Below, in pieces: positions 7,772 to 16,026 of a stretch of 64,000 nt of DNA (positions within the stretch are counted from its first letter, which is position 1; every line of letters starts with the position of its first letter). The notes beneath the pieces are model-generated. The model was not told where the DNA came from and did not search any database. It was given only the letters and a program-made list of their open reading frames with translations. Source of the stretch: RBG-16-57-11 sp964503145 (lineage in GTDB: Bacteria; Chloroflexota; Anaerolineae; Anaerolineales; UBA4823). Both the position numbers and the translations under genes were made by a program. The stretch is from positions 31,921 through 95,920 of the forward strand of contig CAZCYV010000016.1 of the NCBI GenBank assembly GCA_964503145.1, given 5' to 3'.

Positions 7772-8125
7772 ATGGACGAAACTACTCCCCTCGGCAGCAT
7801 CCACGTCTCTCCACGAGCCATTGCCAGCATCGCCTATCACGCGGCGCTACAATCCTATGGCGTCGTTGGGCTGGCCTCGAAAAATCTGATGGAAGGCTTG
7901 GCGCATGTCCTGGTGAAAGACCCCACGAAAGGCGTTGAAGTACAGTATGACGGGCAGAACATCAAGATCGATCTGTATGTGATCATCGAATACGGCACGC
8001 GGATCAAGTCGGTAGCCACCAGCGTCAGCAACACGGTTCGCTTTCAGGTCGAAAAAGCTCTTGGGATGCCCATTCAAGAGGTCAATGTGCACGTGCGAGG
8101 CTTGCGCATCAGCAACTATGATTGA
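7772..8125 (+). CDS. Asp23/Gls24 (YloU-like) family protein
   Basis: 117 aa, a single Asp23 domain. Family features are 'GSIHVSPRAIASIAYHAALQ', 'YGVVGLASKN' and 'IDLYVIIEYGTRIKSVA', ending 'EVNVHVRGLRI'. These small proteins are associated with envelope stress and with fatty acid kinase genes in Gram-positive bacteria; their biochemical role is not settled. The ATG at 7772 is chosen because an AGAGGAACC site precedes it; the earlier in-frame ATGs overlap the -10 element. It is followed by fakA, as in Bacillus (yloU-yloV). Confidence 0.9.
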   Translation: MDETTPLGSIHVSPRAIASIAYHAALQSYGVVGLASKNLMEGLAHVLVKDPTKGVEVQYDGQNIKIDLYVIIEYGTRIKSVATSVSNTVRFQVEKALGMPIQEVNVHVRGLRISNYD

Positions 8126-8188
8126 GGTGGGTGCAAACTCGCTGCGTTCGACTGTGCTATCTTCGTCTGTTGAGGAGTTTATCGATTA

Positions 8189-9868
8189 ATGTTATCTAAT
8201 CCAATGCCCGTAACCAAACCCGACCTCCCGCCCAAAAAATCGATCGATGGTCAGGTATTTAAACGCCTGGTCGAAGCCAGCTTGACCTGGCTGCGAACCA
8301 ATCAACAAATTGTGAACGCCCTGAACGTCTTTCCGGTGCCGGACGGGGATACGGGCACGAATATGCTGCTCACGATGCAAGCCGCCTACGATGAGATTGC
8401 CGACTCCGCCGAACATAACTTCGGCAAAATGGTGCATGCGGTCGCGCACGGCGCGCTGATGGGCGCGCGAGGCAACTCCGGGGTGATCCTTTCTCAACTC
8501 TGGCGAGGCTTCGCGCGCGCCGTGGACAATAAACCTACCCTCGACGTACCCACTATGGTGCAGGCTTTTGCAGTGGCGCGGGACACCGCCTATAAGGGCG
8601 TCGTTCGCCCGGTCGAGGGAACCATCCTGACCGTAGCCAAGGATGTGGCAGCGGCGGCCGAGGCAGCCCAGTCGGCCACGGACGATCCAGGCGCTTTGTT
8701 GGAAATCCTGGTCAGCGCCGCCGATTCATCGGTGCAGCGCACGCCCGAACTGCTGCCGGTGCTCAAGGAAGCCGGCGTAGTCGACGCGGGGGGCAAAGGT
8801 TTATTCTTTATTCTTGAGGGTATGCTACGCTTCAGCAAAGGACAACCCCTGGATACCGCCGCTGCAGCTGTCATGCCGCTCTCCGAAATGGTGCTGGAGA
8901 ACACTATGGAAGCCATTGAGCCCGGCCAGGATTACGAGGTCATCGTGGACTTCCGCCCCCATGAGCCGCTCGAATTGCCCACCTTCTACAGCGAACTGGA
9001 ACAGATGGGCACTTCGATACAGGTGGGCGAGGGCGATGGGATGTATCGCCTGCATATCCACGTGCCCACAGAAAAGCTTTACACGCCGATCGATTACACC
9101 CGCTCGCTGGGCGTCATCACCAAAGTCGCGATCGAAAACCTGATCGATCAAATGGATCAGAAAAGGGACTATTGCGATGAGACTCGGCCCAGCCTGGCGC
9201 CCCTGGAACCCGGACAGATTGCAGTAATCGCTGTATCGCCCGGCGCCGGCATATCCCGGGTCTTCGCCAGCCTGGGCGCGGCTGGCATCGTCGAAGGCGG
9301 CCAGACGATGAACCCCAGCACCCAGGAAATCATCCACGCCTTCGAGAACCTGCCCACCGATAAGATCATCGTGCTGCCGAATAACAAGAACATCATTCTG
9401 ACCGCTCGTGCTGCCGCAGAGTTGACCGTGAAAAAGGTAGCCGTGATCCCCAGCCGTTCTGTCCCCCAAGGCCTGGCGGCGATGATGCGCCTGGTTCCGG
9501 ATGGTGATTTCGACAGCGTGGTGGCAGAGATGAACGCTGCGCTGGACGATGTCGAGACCGGCGAGATCACCATCGCCACGCGCAGCGTCGAGATCGATGG
9601 TGTGCAGGTTCAGGAAGGCCAGGTCATCGCCTTGCTCAACGGAAAGCTTGTGCTGGCTGCTTCGAGCCTGGAAGAGGCCTGCCTGGGTTTGCTGGCCAAA
9701 GCGCACGCCGATCATTTCGAGTTGATCACCATGTTCTATGGAGACAACATCCCCAAGGCCGAAGTGTTTCGCATTGCCGATAAGGTGCGTGCGATGTATC
9801 CTGCCCAAGAAGTCGAGGTTCAAGAAGGCTGCCAACCGCATTATCCATTCATCATTGCCATCGAATAA
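8189..9868 (+). CDS. fakA: Fatty acid kinase catalytic subunit FakA (DAK2/YloV family)
   Basis: 559 aa. The N-terminal DAK2 (DhaL-like) nucleotide-binding domain carries 'NVFPVPDGDTGTNM' and 'HGALMGARGNSGVILSQLW'. A central 'VVDAGGKGL' motif and a C-terminal DegV-related FakA domain follow. FakA phosphorylates fatty acids that are presented by a FakB (DegV-type) protein, producing acyl-phosphate for phospholipid synthesis. The next gene is a DegV protein, so a FakA/FakB pair is likely. A TTGAGGAG site lies upstream of the ATG at 8189; a second ATG at 8204 is possible. Confidence 0.92.
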   Translation: MLSNPMPVTKPDLPPKKSIDGQVFKRLVEASLTWLRTNQQIVNALNVFPVPDGDTGTNMLLTMQAAYDEIADSAEHNFGKMVHAVAHGALMGARGNSGVILSQLWRGFARAVDNKPTLDVPTMVQAFAVARDTAYKGVVRPVEGTILTVAKDVAAAAEAAQSATDDPGALLEILVSAADSSVQRTPELLPVLKEAGVVDAGGKGLFFILEGMLRFSKGQPLDTAAAAVMPLSEMVLENTMEAIEPGQDYEVIVDFRPHEPLELPTFYSELEQMGTSIQVGEGDGMYRLHIHVPTEKLYTPIDYTRSLGVITKVAIENLIDQMDQKRDYCDETRPSLAPLEPGQIAVIAVSPGAGISRVFASLGAAGIVEGGQTMNPSTQEIIHAFENLPTDKIIVLPNNKNIILTARAAAELTVKKVAVIPSRSVPQGLAAMMRLVPDGDFDSVVAEMNAALDDVETGEITIATRSVEIDGVQVQEGQVIALLNGKLVLAASSLEEACLGLLAKAHADHFELITMFYGDNIPKAEVFRIADKVRAMYPAQEVEVQEGCQPHYPFIIAIE

Positions 9869-9924
9869 GCTTCCCTGGCGTCAATTGGAGTGCCAGGGCA
9901 TAGCGAATAAACCGGGGTGTTGCA

Positions 9925-10758
9925 ATGAACATTGCCCTTGTCACTGATAGTACTGCCGATCTTCCATCCGCTTTAACCGAGCAGTATCAGATTCATGTGG
10001 TGCCAAACCTGATCGTCATCGATGGGCAGACGCTGGTGGATGGCAAAGATATTTCGCGGGATGAGTTCTATCAGCGCCTGCCAGAGATGAAAACACCGCC
10101 AACCACCGGCACCGCTTCTTCCGGCGCTTACCAGCAACTCTATCAGGATTTGCTCGAGCAAGGCGCCGATCACATCGTGTCTATCCATGCCTCCAGCCAG
10201 CTAAGCGGCATTTACAACGCCGCGCATACAGCCGCTCAGGAGTTCCATGAGCGCGTGCATGTCCAAGACAGCCAGAACGTGTCTATGGGCCTGGGTTTTC
10301 AGGTGTTGGCCGCTGCCGAAGCCATTGCGCGCCGCGCTTCGCTCAGTGAGATCCTGGCCTTGCTGGCAGAAATACGCGCCAAGATTCGCCTGATCGCCAT
10401 GCTGGATACCCTGGAATATGTGCGGCGCAGCGGCAGAGTCTCTTGGGCGCGAGCGCGCATCGGAAACCTGCTGCAGGTGAAGCCATTCATTCAGGTCGTC
10501 GAGGGAGGCAAGGTGATCAGCCTGGGGGAGACGCGCACACGCAGCAAAGGCATCGCCCGCTTGAAGGAGCTACTGCACAGCTTGGGCGAATTGGAACGCC
10601 TGGCCATTTTGCACACCAGCGCGCACGCCGACGCCCGGCAATTCCTGGCGGATCTAAAAATCAACTTGTCTACCGAACCGTTGATCGTCAATGTGACCAC
10701 AGTAATCGGCGCCCACGTCGGCCCAAATGGCCTCGGATTTGCTGCGGTGCTGAAATAA
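9925..10758 (+). CDS. DegV-family fatty-acid-binding protein (FakB-like)
   Basis: 277 aa, typical for DegV. Motifs are 'IALVTDSTADLP' at the N-terminus, 'TTGTASSGAYQQLYQ', 'IHASSQLSGIYNAA' and 'VQDSQNVSMGLGF', all lining the fatty-acid pocket in known structures. The late 'LEYVRRSGRVSWARA' block is also characteristic. In Firmicutes such proteins (FakB) hand a fatty acid to FakA. The adjacency to fakA supports that role. The intergenic region holds a short hairpin (9873-9879 with 9892-9898) and the GGGGTGTTGCA region before the ATG. Confidence 0.9.
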   Translation: MNIALVTDSTADLPSALTEQYQIHVVPNLIVIDGQTLVDGKDISRDEFYQRLPEMKTPPTTGTASSGAYQQLYQDLLEQGADHIVSIHASSQLSGIYNAAHTAAQEFHERVHVQDSQNVSMGLGFQVLAAAEAIARRASLSEILALLAEIRAKIRLIAMLDTLEYVRRSGRVSWARARIGNLLQVKPFIQVVEGGKVISLGETRTRSKGIARLKELLHSLGELERLAILHTSAHADARQFLADLKINLSTEPLIVNVTTVIGAHVGPNGLGFAAVLK

Positions 10759-10771
10759 GGGGAGCAACGGC

Positions 10772-10780
10772 TGGTAAAAT
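10772..10780 (+). promoter_or_regulatory. Extended -10 promoter TGGTAAAAT at recG
   Basis: TGG followed by TAAAAT ends 9 nt before the recG ATG (10790), so a transcript from here would start within about 3 nt of the start codon. No Shine-Dalgarno is visible directly before the ATG. This resembles the arrangement at 6141 and 34464. Confidence 0.5.
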
Positions 10781-10789
10781 ATAACCACA

Positions 10790-13345
10790 ATGAAGCCATC
10801 GATACAAAAATTACAGAAATTTTTCAAACTGGAAGCAGAACGCGGCTACGATAACCATGCCGTTCTGGGGGGGTTGGAGCGCATTCTGGAGTTATGGGTG
10901 CCCGAAGCGCGCCAGGATGGCGTCCCAGAAGAGTTGATCCAGGTGATCATCGCTCGCCTCCGGGATTACGCTCGGCTGACCGAAAAATCCCGCGCCGAAA
11001 GCTTGCAAGGGTTGTGGCGACGCATTCAGCGCAGCGAGTCTGGCCAGCCAATAGACACGACCTTCGAAGCCGAACCGAGACCAGAAGCGCTGGCCGAGCC
11101 AGGTGAGGAGCCAGTCGTCTCGGATCTTCCTATCCAGGAAGCGGTTGCAGAAACAACCGAAGCGGCGGCCGCTGAAGCGGCGCCCCCAGAGCCAGCGGCG
11201 CCCACCGGCCTGGAGCCGGAGCCGCCCCCGGTGGAGCCAGAGGCCCTGAACGCTCCGCTCACGGTGGTACAGGGCATCGGGCCACGCACTGCGCAGACCC
11301 TCTCGCGGCTTGGGCTGCAAACTCTGCGCGATCTGCTGTACTATTTTCCGCGCCGCTACGATGACTACACCAAACTCAAGCCAATTAACCGCCTGGCTTA
11401 CGGCGAGGAAGTCACGGTGATTGGCACGGTTCAAAGCGTCAACACGCGTGCATTGCACGGGGGCAAGCTTCAGCGCGTGGAGGCCGTTGTCTCGGACGGC
11501 ACCGGCTCGCTGCGGGTTAGCTGGTTCAATCAGGTCTGGATTGCCCGGCGTTTGAACCCAGGGATGCAGATTTCGCTCTCCGGTAAAGTCTCCCAATACC
11601 TGGGGCGCCCGGTGATGGACAACCCCACCTGGGAGCCATTGGAACAGCAGCAACTCAGCACCAACCGTATCGTGCCCGTCTATCCCCTGACGGCCCAGCT
11701 CACCCAGCGCTGGCTGCGCCGCCTGACCCACCAAACTGTCACTTATTGGGCGCCACGCCTGCCAGACCCCTTACCGGCGGACCTGCGTCGCGCAGCGGAA
11801 ATCGTCGATCTGCGCACTGCCCTCCTGCAGGCGCATTTTCCAGATTCTTGGGAGCAGTTAAAAGCCGCCCAGGAGCGCCTGGCCTTCGATGAGATCTTCT
11901 TGCTCCAACTCGGGGTGCTGGCTCAGCGCCGCGCCTGGCTGGACCGCGCCGCGCGCGTGTTCTCCGTCGAGGAGGAATGGCTGGAAGAGCAGTTTCGTCG
12001 GCTGCCATTTGCGCTCACTGGCGCTCAGCAAAAAGCGATCGACGACGTGCGGCGCGATCTGGCCTCGGGGCGGCCCATGAACCGGCTGATCCAGGGAGAC
12101 GTAGGCTCTGGCAAGACCGTCGTCGCCGCCCTGGCAGTCGCCATGGTCGCCCGCGAGGGCGCGCAGGCCGCCCTGATGGCGCCAACCAGCATCCTGGCTG
12201 AACAGCACTACAAGAATATGCTCCGTCTCCTGGCGGCCCAACCGCAGCCTGCTGGCGAGGCCCTTCTTCAGGAGAGCCCCACTGCTGTGCTGGAAGAAAG
12301 CCAGATTCGGCTGATGATCGGCGCGACGCCGGAGGCCGAAAAACGCCAGATTCGCGCCGGCCTGGAAGATGGATCGATCAAACTGGTGGTGGGCACTCAC
12401 GCCCTGATCGAAGACCCGGTGACCTTTGCAGATCTTGAACTGGTGATCGTGGATGAGCAGCACCGTTTTGGGGTCGAGCAGCGCGCCGCCTTGCGGGCAA
12501 AAGGCGCCAGCCCGCACCTGCTGGTGATGACCGCTACGCCCATCCCCCGTTCTCTGGCCCTCACCATCTACGGCGACCTGGATTTAACGATCATCGATGA
12601 GATGCCCCCTGGCCGCCAGCCCGTGAGCACCTACGTGTTGATGCCGCGGGAACGCGAGCGCGCCTACCGGCTCATCCGCAGCCAGGTGGAGCAAGGCCGG
12701 CAGGCCTTCATTGTCTATCCGCTGGTGGAAGAAACCGAAAATAGCACCGCCAAAGCTGCCGTGGATGAGCAAGTTCGCTTGCAAACGGAAATTTTCCCCG
12801 ACCTAAAGGTTGGATTGCTCCATGGACGCATGCGTCCAGATGAAAAAGACCAGGTGATGAGCGAGTTTCGCAATGGCGAATATCACATCCTGGTATCCAC
12901 AACGGTGATCGAAGTCGGCGTGGATATCCCAAACGCTTCCGTCATGCTGGTCGAAGGCGCTAACCGCTTTGGACTGGCACAACTGCATCAGTTGCGCGGA
13001 CGTGTGGGGCGTGGAGCGGACAAATCCTTCTGCCTGCTGATCCCGGATAAGGCAGACGAAGCCGAAAACGAACGCCTGCAGGTGATGGCCTCCACCAACG
13101 ATGGATTCGTCCTGGCGGAGAAAGACCTGGAACAACGTGGCCCGGGGCAGTTCCTGGGCACACGCCAGGCCGGGTACACCGATCTGCAATTTGCCAGCCT
13201 GAGCGACATTCGCTTGATCGAAAAAGCGCGCCGTTTTTCACAGGCGCTCTTTGAAAAAGACCCGGGCTTGAAACTCCCCGAGCACCAACTCCTGGCGCAG
13301 GCATACCGGCGCGCCTGGGGCGGCGCGCAAGGCGAGATCAGCTAG
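10790..13345 (+). CDS. recG: ATP-dependent DNA helicase RecG
   Basis: 851 aa, longer than the usual 680-780 aa because of an N-terminal extension of about 160 residues. The extension has a helical part and an Ala/Glu/Pro-rich linker. Next come the HhH-like 'VQGIGPRTAQTLSRLGLQTL', the OB wedge ('YGEEVTVIGTV'), and the two helicase lobes with Walker A 'GDVGSGKTVVAALA', 'VDEQHRFGVEQR', 'TATPIPRSLALT' and the closing 'HQLRGRVGRG'. RecG remodels stalled replication forks and Holliday junctions. It follows degV by 31 bp and precedes coaD by 33 bp. A promoter-like element overlaps the start. Confidence 0.96.
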   Translation: MKPSIQKLQKFFKLEAERGYDNHAVLGGLERILELWVPEARQDGVPEELIQVIIARLRDYARLTEKSRAESLQGLWRRIQRSESGQPIDTTFEAEPRPEALAEPGEEPVVSDLPIQEAVAETTEAAAAEAAPPEPAAPTGLEPEPPPVEPEALNAPLTVVQGIGPRTAQTLSRLGLQTLRDLLYYFPRRYDDYTKLKPINRLAYGEEVTVIGTVQSVNTRALHGGKLQRVEAVVSDGTGSLRVSWFNQVWIARRLNPGMQISLSGKVSQYLGRPVMDNPTWEPLEQQQLSTNRIVPVYPLTAQLTQRWLRRLTHQTVTYWAPRLPDPLPADLRRAAEIVDLRTALLQAHFPDSWEQLKAAQERLAFDEIFLLQLGVLAQRRAWLDRAARVFSVEEEWLEEQFRRLPFALTGAQQKAIDDVRRDLASGRPMNRLIQGDVGSGKTVVAALAVAMVAREGAQAALMAPTSILAEQHYKNMLRLLAAQPQPAGEALLQESPTAVLEESQIRLMIGATPEAEKRQIRAGLEDGSIKLVVGTHALIEDPVTFADLELVIVDEQHRFGVEQRAALRAKGASPHLLVMTATPIPRSLALTIYGDLDLTIIDEMPPGRQPVSTYVLMPRERERAYRLIRSQVEQGRQAFIVYPLVEETENSTAKAAVDEQVRLQTEIFPDLKVGLLHGRMRPDEKDQVMSEFRNGEYHILVSTTVIEVGVDIPNASVMLVEGANRFGLAQLHQLRGRVGRGADKSFCLLIPDKADEAENERLQVMASTNDGFVLAEKDLEQRGPGQFLGTRQAGYTDLQFASLSDIRLIEKARRFSQALFEKDPGLKLPEHQLLAQAYRRAWGGAQGEIS

Positions 13346-13378
13346 GTACAAATCCTGCAACCAAGAGGAAAGCATCGT

Positions 13379-13897
13379 ATGGTACGCGCTGTTTTTCCAG
13401 GGACCTTCGATCCGATCCACTATGGCCACATTGACATTGCGCTGCGTGCGGCGCGCTTGTTCGACGAGGTGATCGTCGCCGTGTATGACAAGCCACTCAA
13501 ATCGCTACTTTTCACGCCCGAAACCCGCATCGAACTGGTGCGACAATCCTTTGCCGACCAGCCCAAGATCAAGGTCATGGGTTACAGCGGGCTGACAGTC
13601 GAGTTTTGCGCCGCCGTGAATGCTCAGGTCATCGTGCGCGGATTGCGCGTCTTTTCGGATTTCGAGCTGGAGTTTCGCATGGCCCTGGCCAACCACCGCC
13701 TGGCGCCGCAGATCGAGGTGATGGCTTTGATCACCGCCGAAGAACACACCTTTCTCTCGTCCAGCACCGTGCGCGAGATCGCCTCTTTGGGCGGCGACGT
13801 CCGCAGCATGGTGCCGCCGCATGTCGAAAGAGCGCTGACGCTGCGCTTTCAGGAGCTAGGGGATGGCCACCTGACCAACACATCCCTGCGCGATTAA
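13379..13897 (+). CDS. coaD: Phosphopantetheine adenylyltransferase (CoA biosynthesis)
   Basis: 172 aa. The nucleotidyltransferase motif 'GTFDPIHYGHID' at the N-terminus and 'LSSSTVREIASLGGDV' at the C-terminal end are both present, with 'RGLRVFSDFELEF' between them. CoaD transfers AMP from ATP to 4'-phosphopantetheine, giving dephospho-CoA, the penultimate step of CoA synthesis. AAGAGGAAAG precedes the ATG at 13379. It lies 33 bp after recG and is probably in the same operon. Confidence 0.96.
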   Translation: MVRAVFPGTFDPIHYGHIDIALRAARLFDEVIVAVYDKPLKSLLFTPETRIELVRQSFADQPKIKVMGYSGLTVEFCAAVNAQVIVRGLRVFSDFELEFRMALANHRLAPQIEVMALITAEEHTFLSSSTVREIASLGGDVRSMVPPHVERALTLRFQELGDGHLTNTSLRD

Positions 13898-13931
13898 GCC
13901 TGTTGATTGGAATGCAATGCACCATAACGGG

Positions 13932-13960
13932 TTGACGAAAAAGCATTTTGAGTGTAATCT
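13932..13960 (+). promoter_or_regulatory. Candidate -35/-10 promoter before the coiled-coil gene
   Basis: TTGACG (13932-13937) and TAATCT (13955-13960) are spaced by 17 bp; TGTAAT at 13953 with 15 bp is an alternative. It lies in the 101-bp gap after coaD and about 38 nt before the next ATG. Confidence 0.5.
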
Positions 13961-13998
13961 AAGAAATCATCCCGAAGTCCGCCCTGGGGAGGTACCCT

Positions 13999-14460
13999 AT
14001 GGACATTCTGCACCTAGTTGACCGCCTTGAAGAGTTGCTCAATCAGAGCCGCCCATTACCCTTCACGCACAACGTGATCGTCGACGAAGATCGCATGTTG
14101 GATATCATCGATCAAATGCGCGTCGCCATCCCAGATGAAGTGAAGAAAGCCCAGCAACTCCTCTCCCAGCGGGATCGGATTCTGGCCCAGGCCCAGGAAG
14201 AAGCCAATCGCACCCTGGCCATCGCCCGAGAAAAGAGCGAACAATTGCTGGAGCGAGACGCTATCGTGCAGGCGGCTCAGGCGCGCGCCGAGCAGTTGAT
14301 CAACCAGGCGCGTCTGGACGCAGAAAGAGAGCGTCGTGACGCTGACCAGTATGTAATCGACCAGCTTTCGCGCCTGGAAATCGAGCTTGAGCGCGCCCTG
14401 ACGCAGGTGCGCAACGGCATTCACACCTTGCAGCGCGAACCTGTACAACCCGAAGTCTAA
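13999..14460 (+). CDS. Coiled-coil protein, ATP-synthase-b/DivIVA-like helix, function unknown
   Basis: 153 aa. After about 50 residues the chain is a continuous amphipathic helix, rich in Gln, Ala, Glu and Arg ('AQAQEEANRTLAIAREKSEQ'), resembling the stalk helices of F-type ATP synthase b subunits or DivIVA-like proteins. No membrane anchor is seen. The N-terminus 'MDILHLVDRLEELLNQSRP' is not a motif I know. GGGGAGG precedes the ATG at 13999. The function is unknown; its position after coaD does not define one. Confidence 0.75.
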   Translation: MDILHLVDRLEELLNQSRPLPFTHNVIVDEDRMLDIIDQMRVAIPDEVKKAQQLLSQRDRILAQAQEEANRTLAIAREKSEQLLERDAIVQAAQARAEQLINQARLDAERERRDADQYVIDQLSRLEIELERALTQVRNGIHTLQREPVQPEV

Positions 14461-14552
14461 GCGCATCTTGAGCGCAATCCGGCGGCAGGAATGAGTTGGC
14501 CACTCCCTTGGTCAGATATTCAGCCTGCCCAGGGTTGATCTTGGAGGACAGG

Positions 14553-14822
14553 ATGAGCAGTCTCAAAATACAGTTCGAAAAAGCCGCCCAAGAGGTGCAA
14601 AAACTGCCCAGAAAACCCGATAACGACACGCTGCTTCGTTTATACGCTCTGTACAAGCAGGCGACCGTTGGAGACGTCTCTGGCAGGCGACCAGGTATCC
14701 TGGATATGGTGGGGCAAGCAAAATATGACGCCTGGGCGAAAGTGAAGGGCCAATCGAGAGATGAGGCGATGCAAGCATACATCGACCTGGTCTCTCAGCT
14801 CAAAGGCTCGGTTTCCGGATAG
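14553..14822 (+). CDS. Acyl-CoA-binding protein (ACBP)
   Basis: 89 aa, the normal size of ACBP. The four-helix family pattern is clear: 'QFEKAAQEVQKLP', 'LRLYALYKQATVGD', 'KYDAWAKVKGQSRDEA' and 'AYIDLVSQL'. The aromatic and Lys residues that hold the CoA moiety (Tyr in LYALYKQ, Lys in AKYDAW) are kept. ACBP binds medium/long-chain acyl-CoA in the cytosol. It is universal in eukaryotes but patchy in bacteria. TTGGAGGACAGG precedes the ATG at 14553, which decides the start over upstream in-frame codons. The gap before it (14461-14552) holds nothing else I recognise. Confidence 0.92.
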   Translation: MSSLKIQFEKAAQEVQKLPRKPDNDTLLRLYALYKQATVGDVSGRRPGILDMVGQAKYDAWAKVKGQSRDEAMQAYIDLVSQLKGSVSG

Positions 14823-14940
14823 CTCCTCCGCACCGCTTTTGATCTCTGCAAGGATGATCGTGGGCGTAGCCACCTCACAGGTTTGCTCAATTTTGCTCAA
14901 TATCGATTGGTTCATTCACCTGAAGTATGCGCTACGTTCC

Positions 14941-16026
14941 TCAACGGTGTGGGCTTTCCAGTGATGCATCCTCTCTTCCCATCAATTCCCGTAACCCATC
15001 AACCAGGACCCTCACGGAGGCGCGATACTCGGTAATCGAGAGATGCTCATCCGGGGTATGGTCGAGGGTCGAATCTCCTGGCCCATAGACCAACGCCGGA
15101 CACCCCCAAATCGGCGCCAGGATATTCAGGTCTGAAGTTCCAGTTTTATTGACAAAGGCGGGTGTGCCGCCCTGGGCGCGTATCGCCCTCAGAAATGCGC
15201 GCACCAGCGGGCTGTTCTTTTCGCTTTGGTATGCGCCAAGCGCTTCGCCGAGGGGCATTATTCTCGTGTCAGGAAGCAATGAAGCCAATTGACGATACCA
15301 TGCTGTTGGGGAGAGTTCGACCGGCAATCGCGCCATGAGATTCAATTTTGCCCACTGCACGAATCCATCCTGACCGGAGGCCATACTTCGTAAGCTGACC
15401 AGGACGCTTTCAAATTTGCGCTGGCGCCTCTCGTTGTACCCTTTCGCCCAATCCTGGATTTTCGACCAGGCATGCACCGCCTGTTCGCAGGCGGTTTCCT
15501 GGCCGCTGGCTGGGTGCGCCTGAGGGCGCTCAAACGCCAGCTCCGCCCAGGCGCTTCCCATATACCCCAACCCCAGCCGGTTCCAGCCGCAGGGCTCGCC
15601 GAAGATGGCGAATACCGGTTGATAACATCCAGCAATGTGGCGCGCCCCGGGCGAATCGGCCTCCTCGCCCACAGCCCCAATCACAACGATTTGCCAATCG
15701 GCTGCGGGTTCAACCTGAGCGGCGGCGTCCGTAAATGCTGCCAGCGGACCCTTAGCATCTACCGTTCCCCTCCCGTACAGATGATCGTTTTCGATGTGGA
15801 TTGCGATTTCTCCAGGCACCGTGTCGATATGCCCGACGAGCAGAATTTGTTTCGCGCCGTTGCCTTTGATGCCGACCGGATTTCCCGCGCCGTCCAAAAA
15901 GGTCTGCTCGTACCCCAGCGCGGTCATCCTGTTCACCAACCATCTGGCGGCTTCGCCTTCGGAGCCGGAAGGGCTATAGCGTTGAATAAGCCCTAACAAA
16001 GTATCCAGATCAGAGTCCATCGTCAA
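14941..16026 (-). CDS. lysK: [LysW]-lysine (or -ornithine) hydrolase LysK
   Basis: 361 aa, M20 metallopeptidase family. Zinc-site motifs: 'LLVGHIDTVPGE', 'GRGTVDAKGPLA' and 'VIGAVGEEADSPGARHI'. LysK releases the final amino acid from the C-terminal Glu of the carrier protein LysW. It is the last gene of lysW-X-Y-Z-J-K and overlaps lysJ by 17 bp at the 16026 ATG, or 11 bp if the ATG at 16020 is used. In some archaea the same enzyme also makes ornithine for arginine. The gap to the plus-strand ACBP gene (118 bp) shows no clear terminator. Confidence 0.93.
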   Translation of the reverse strand: MTMDSDLDTLLGLIQRYSPSGSEGEAARWLVNRMTALGYEQTFLDGAGNPVGIKGNGAKQILLVGHIDTVPGEIAIHIENDHLYGRGTVDAKGPLAAFTDAAAQVEPAADWQIVVIGAVGEEADSPGARHIAGCYQPVFAIFGEPCGWNRLGLGYMGSAWAELAFERPQAHPASGQETACEQAVHAWSKIQDWAKGYNERRQRKFESVLVSLRSMASGQDGFVQWAKLNLMARLPVELSPTAWYRQLASLLPDTRIMPLGEALGAYQSEKNSPLVRAFLRAIRAQGGTPAFVNKTGTSDLNILAPIWGCPALVYGPGDSTLDHTPDEHLSITEYRASVRVLVDGLRELMGREDASLESPHR

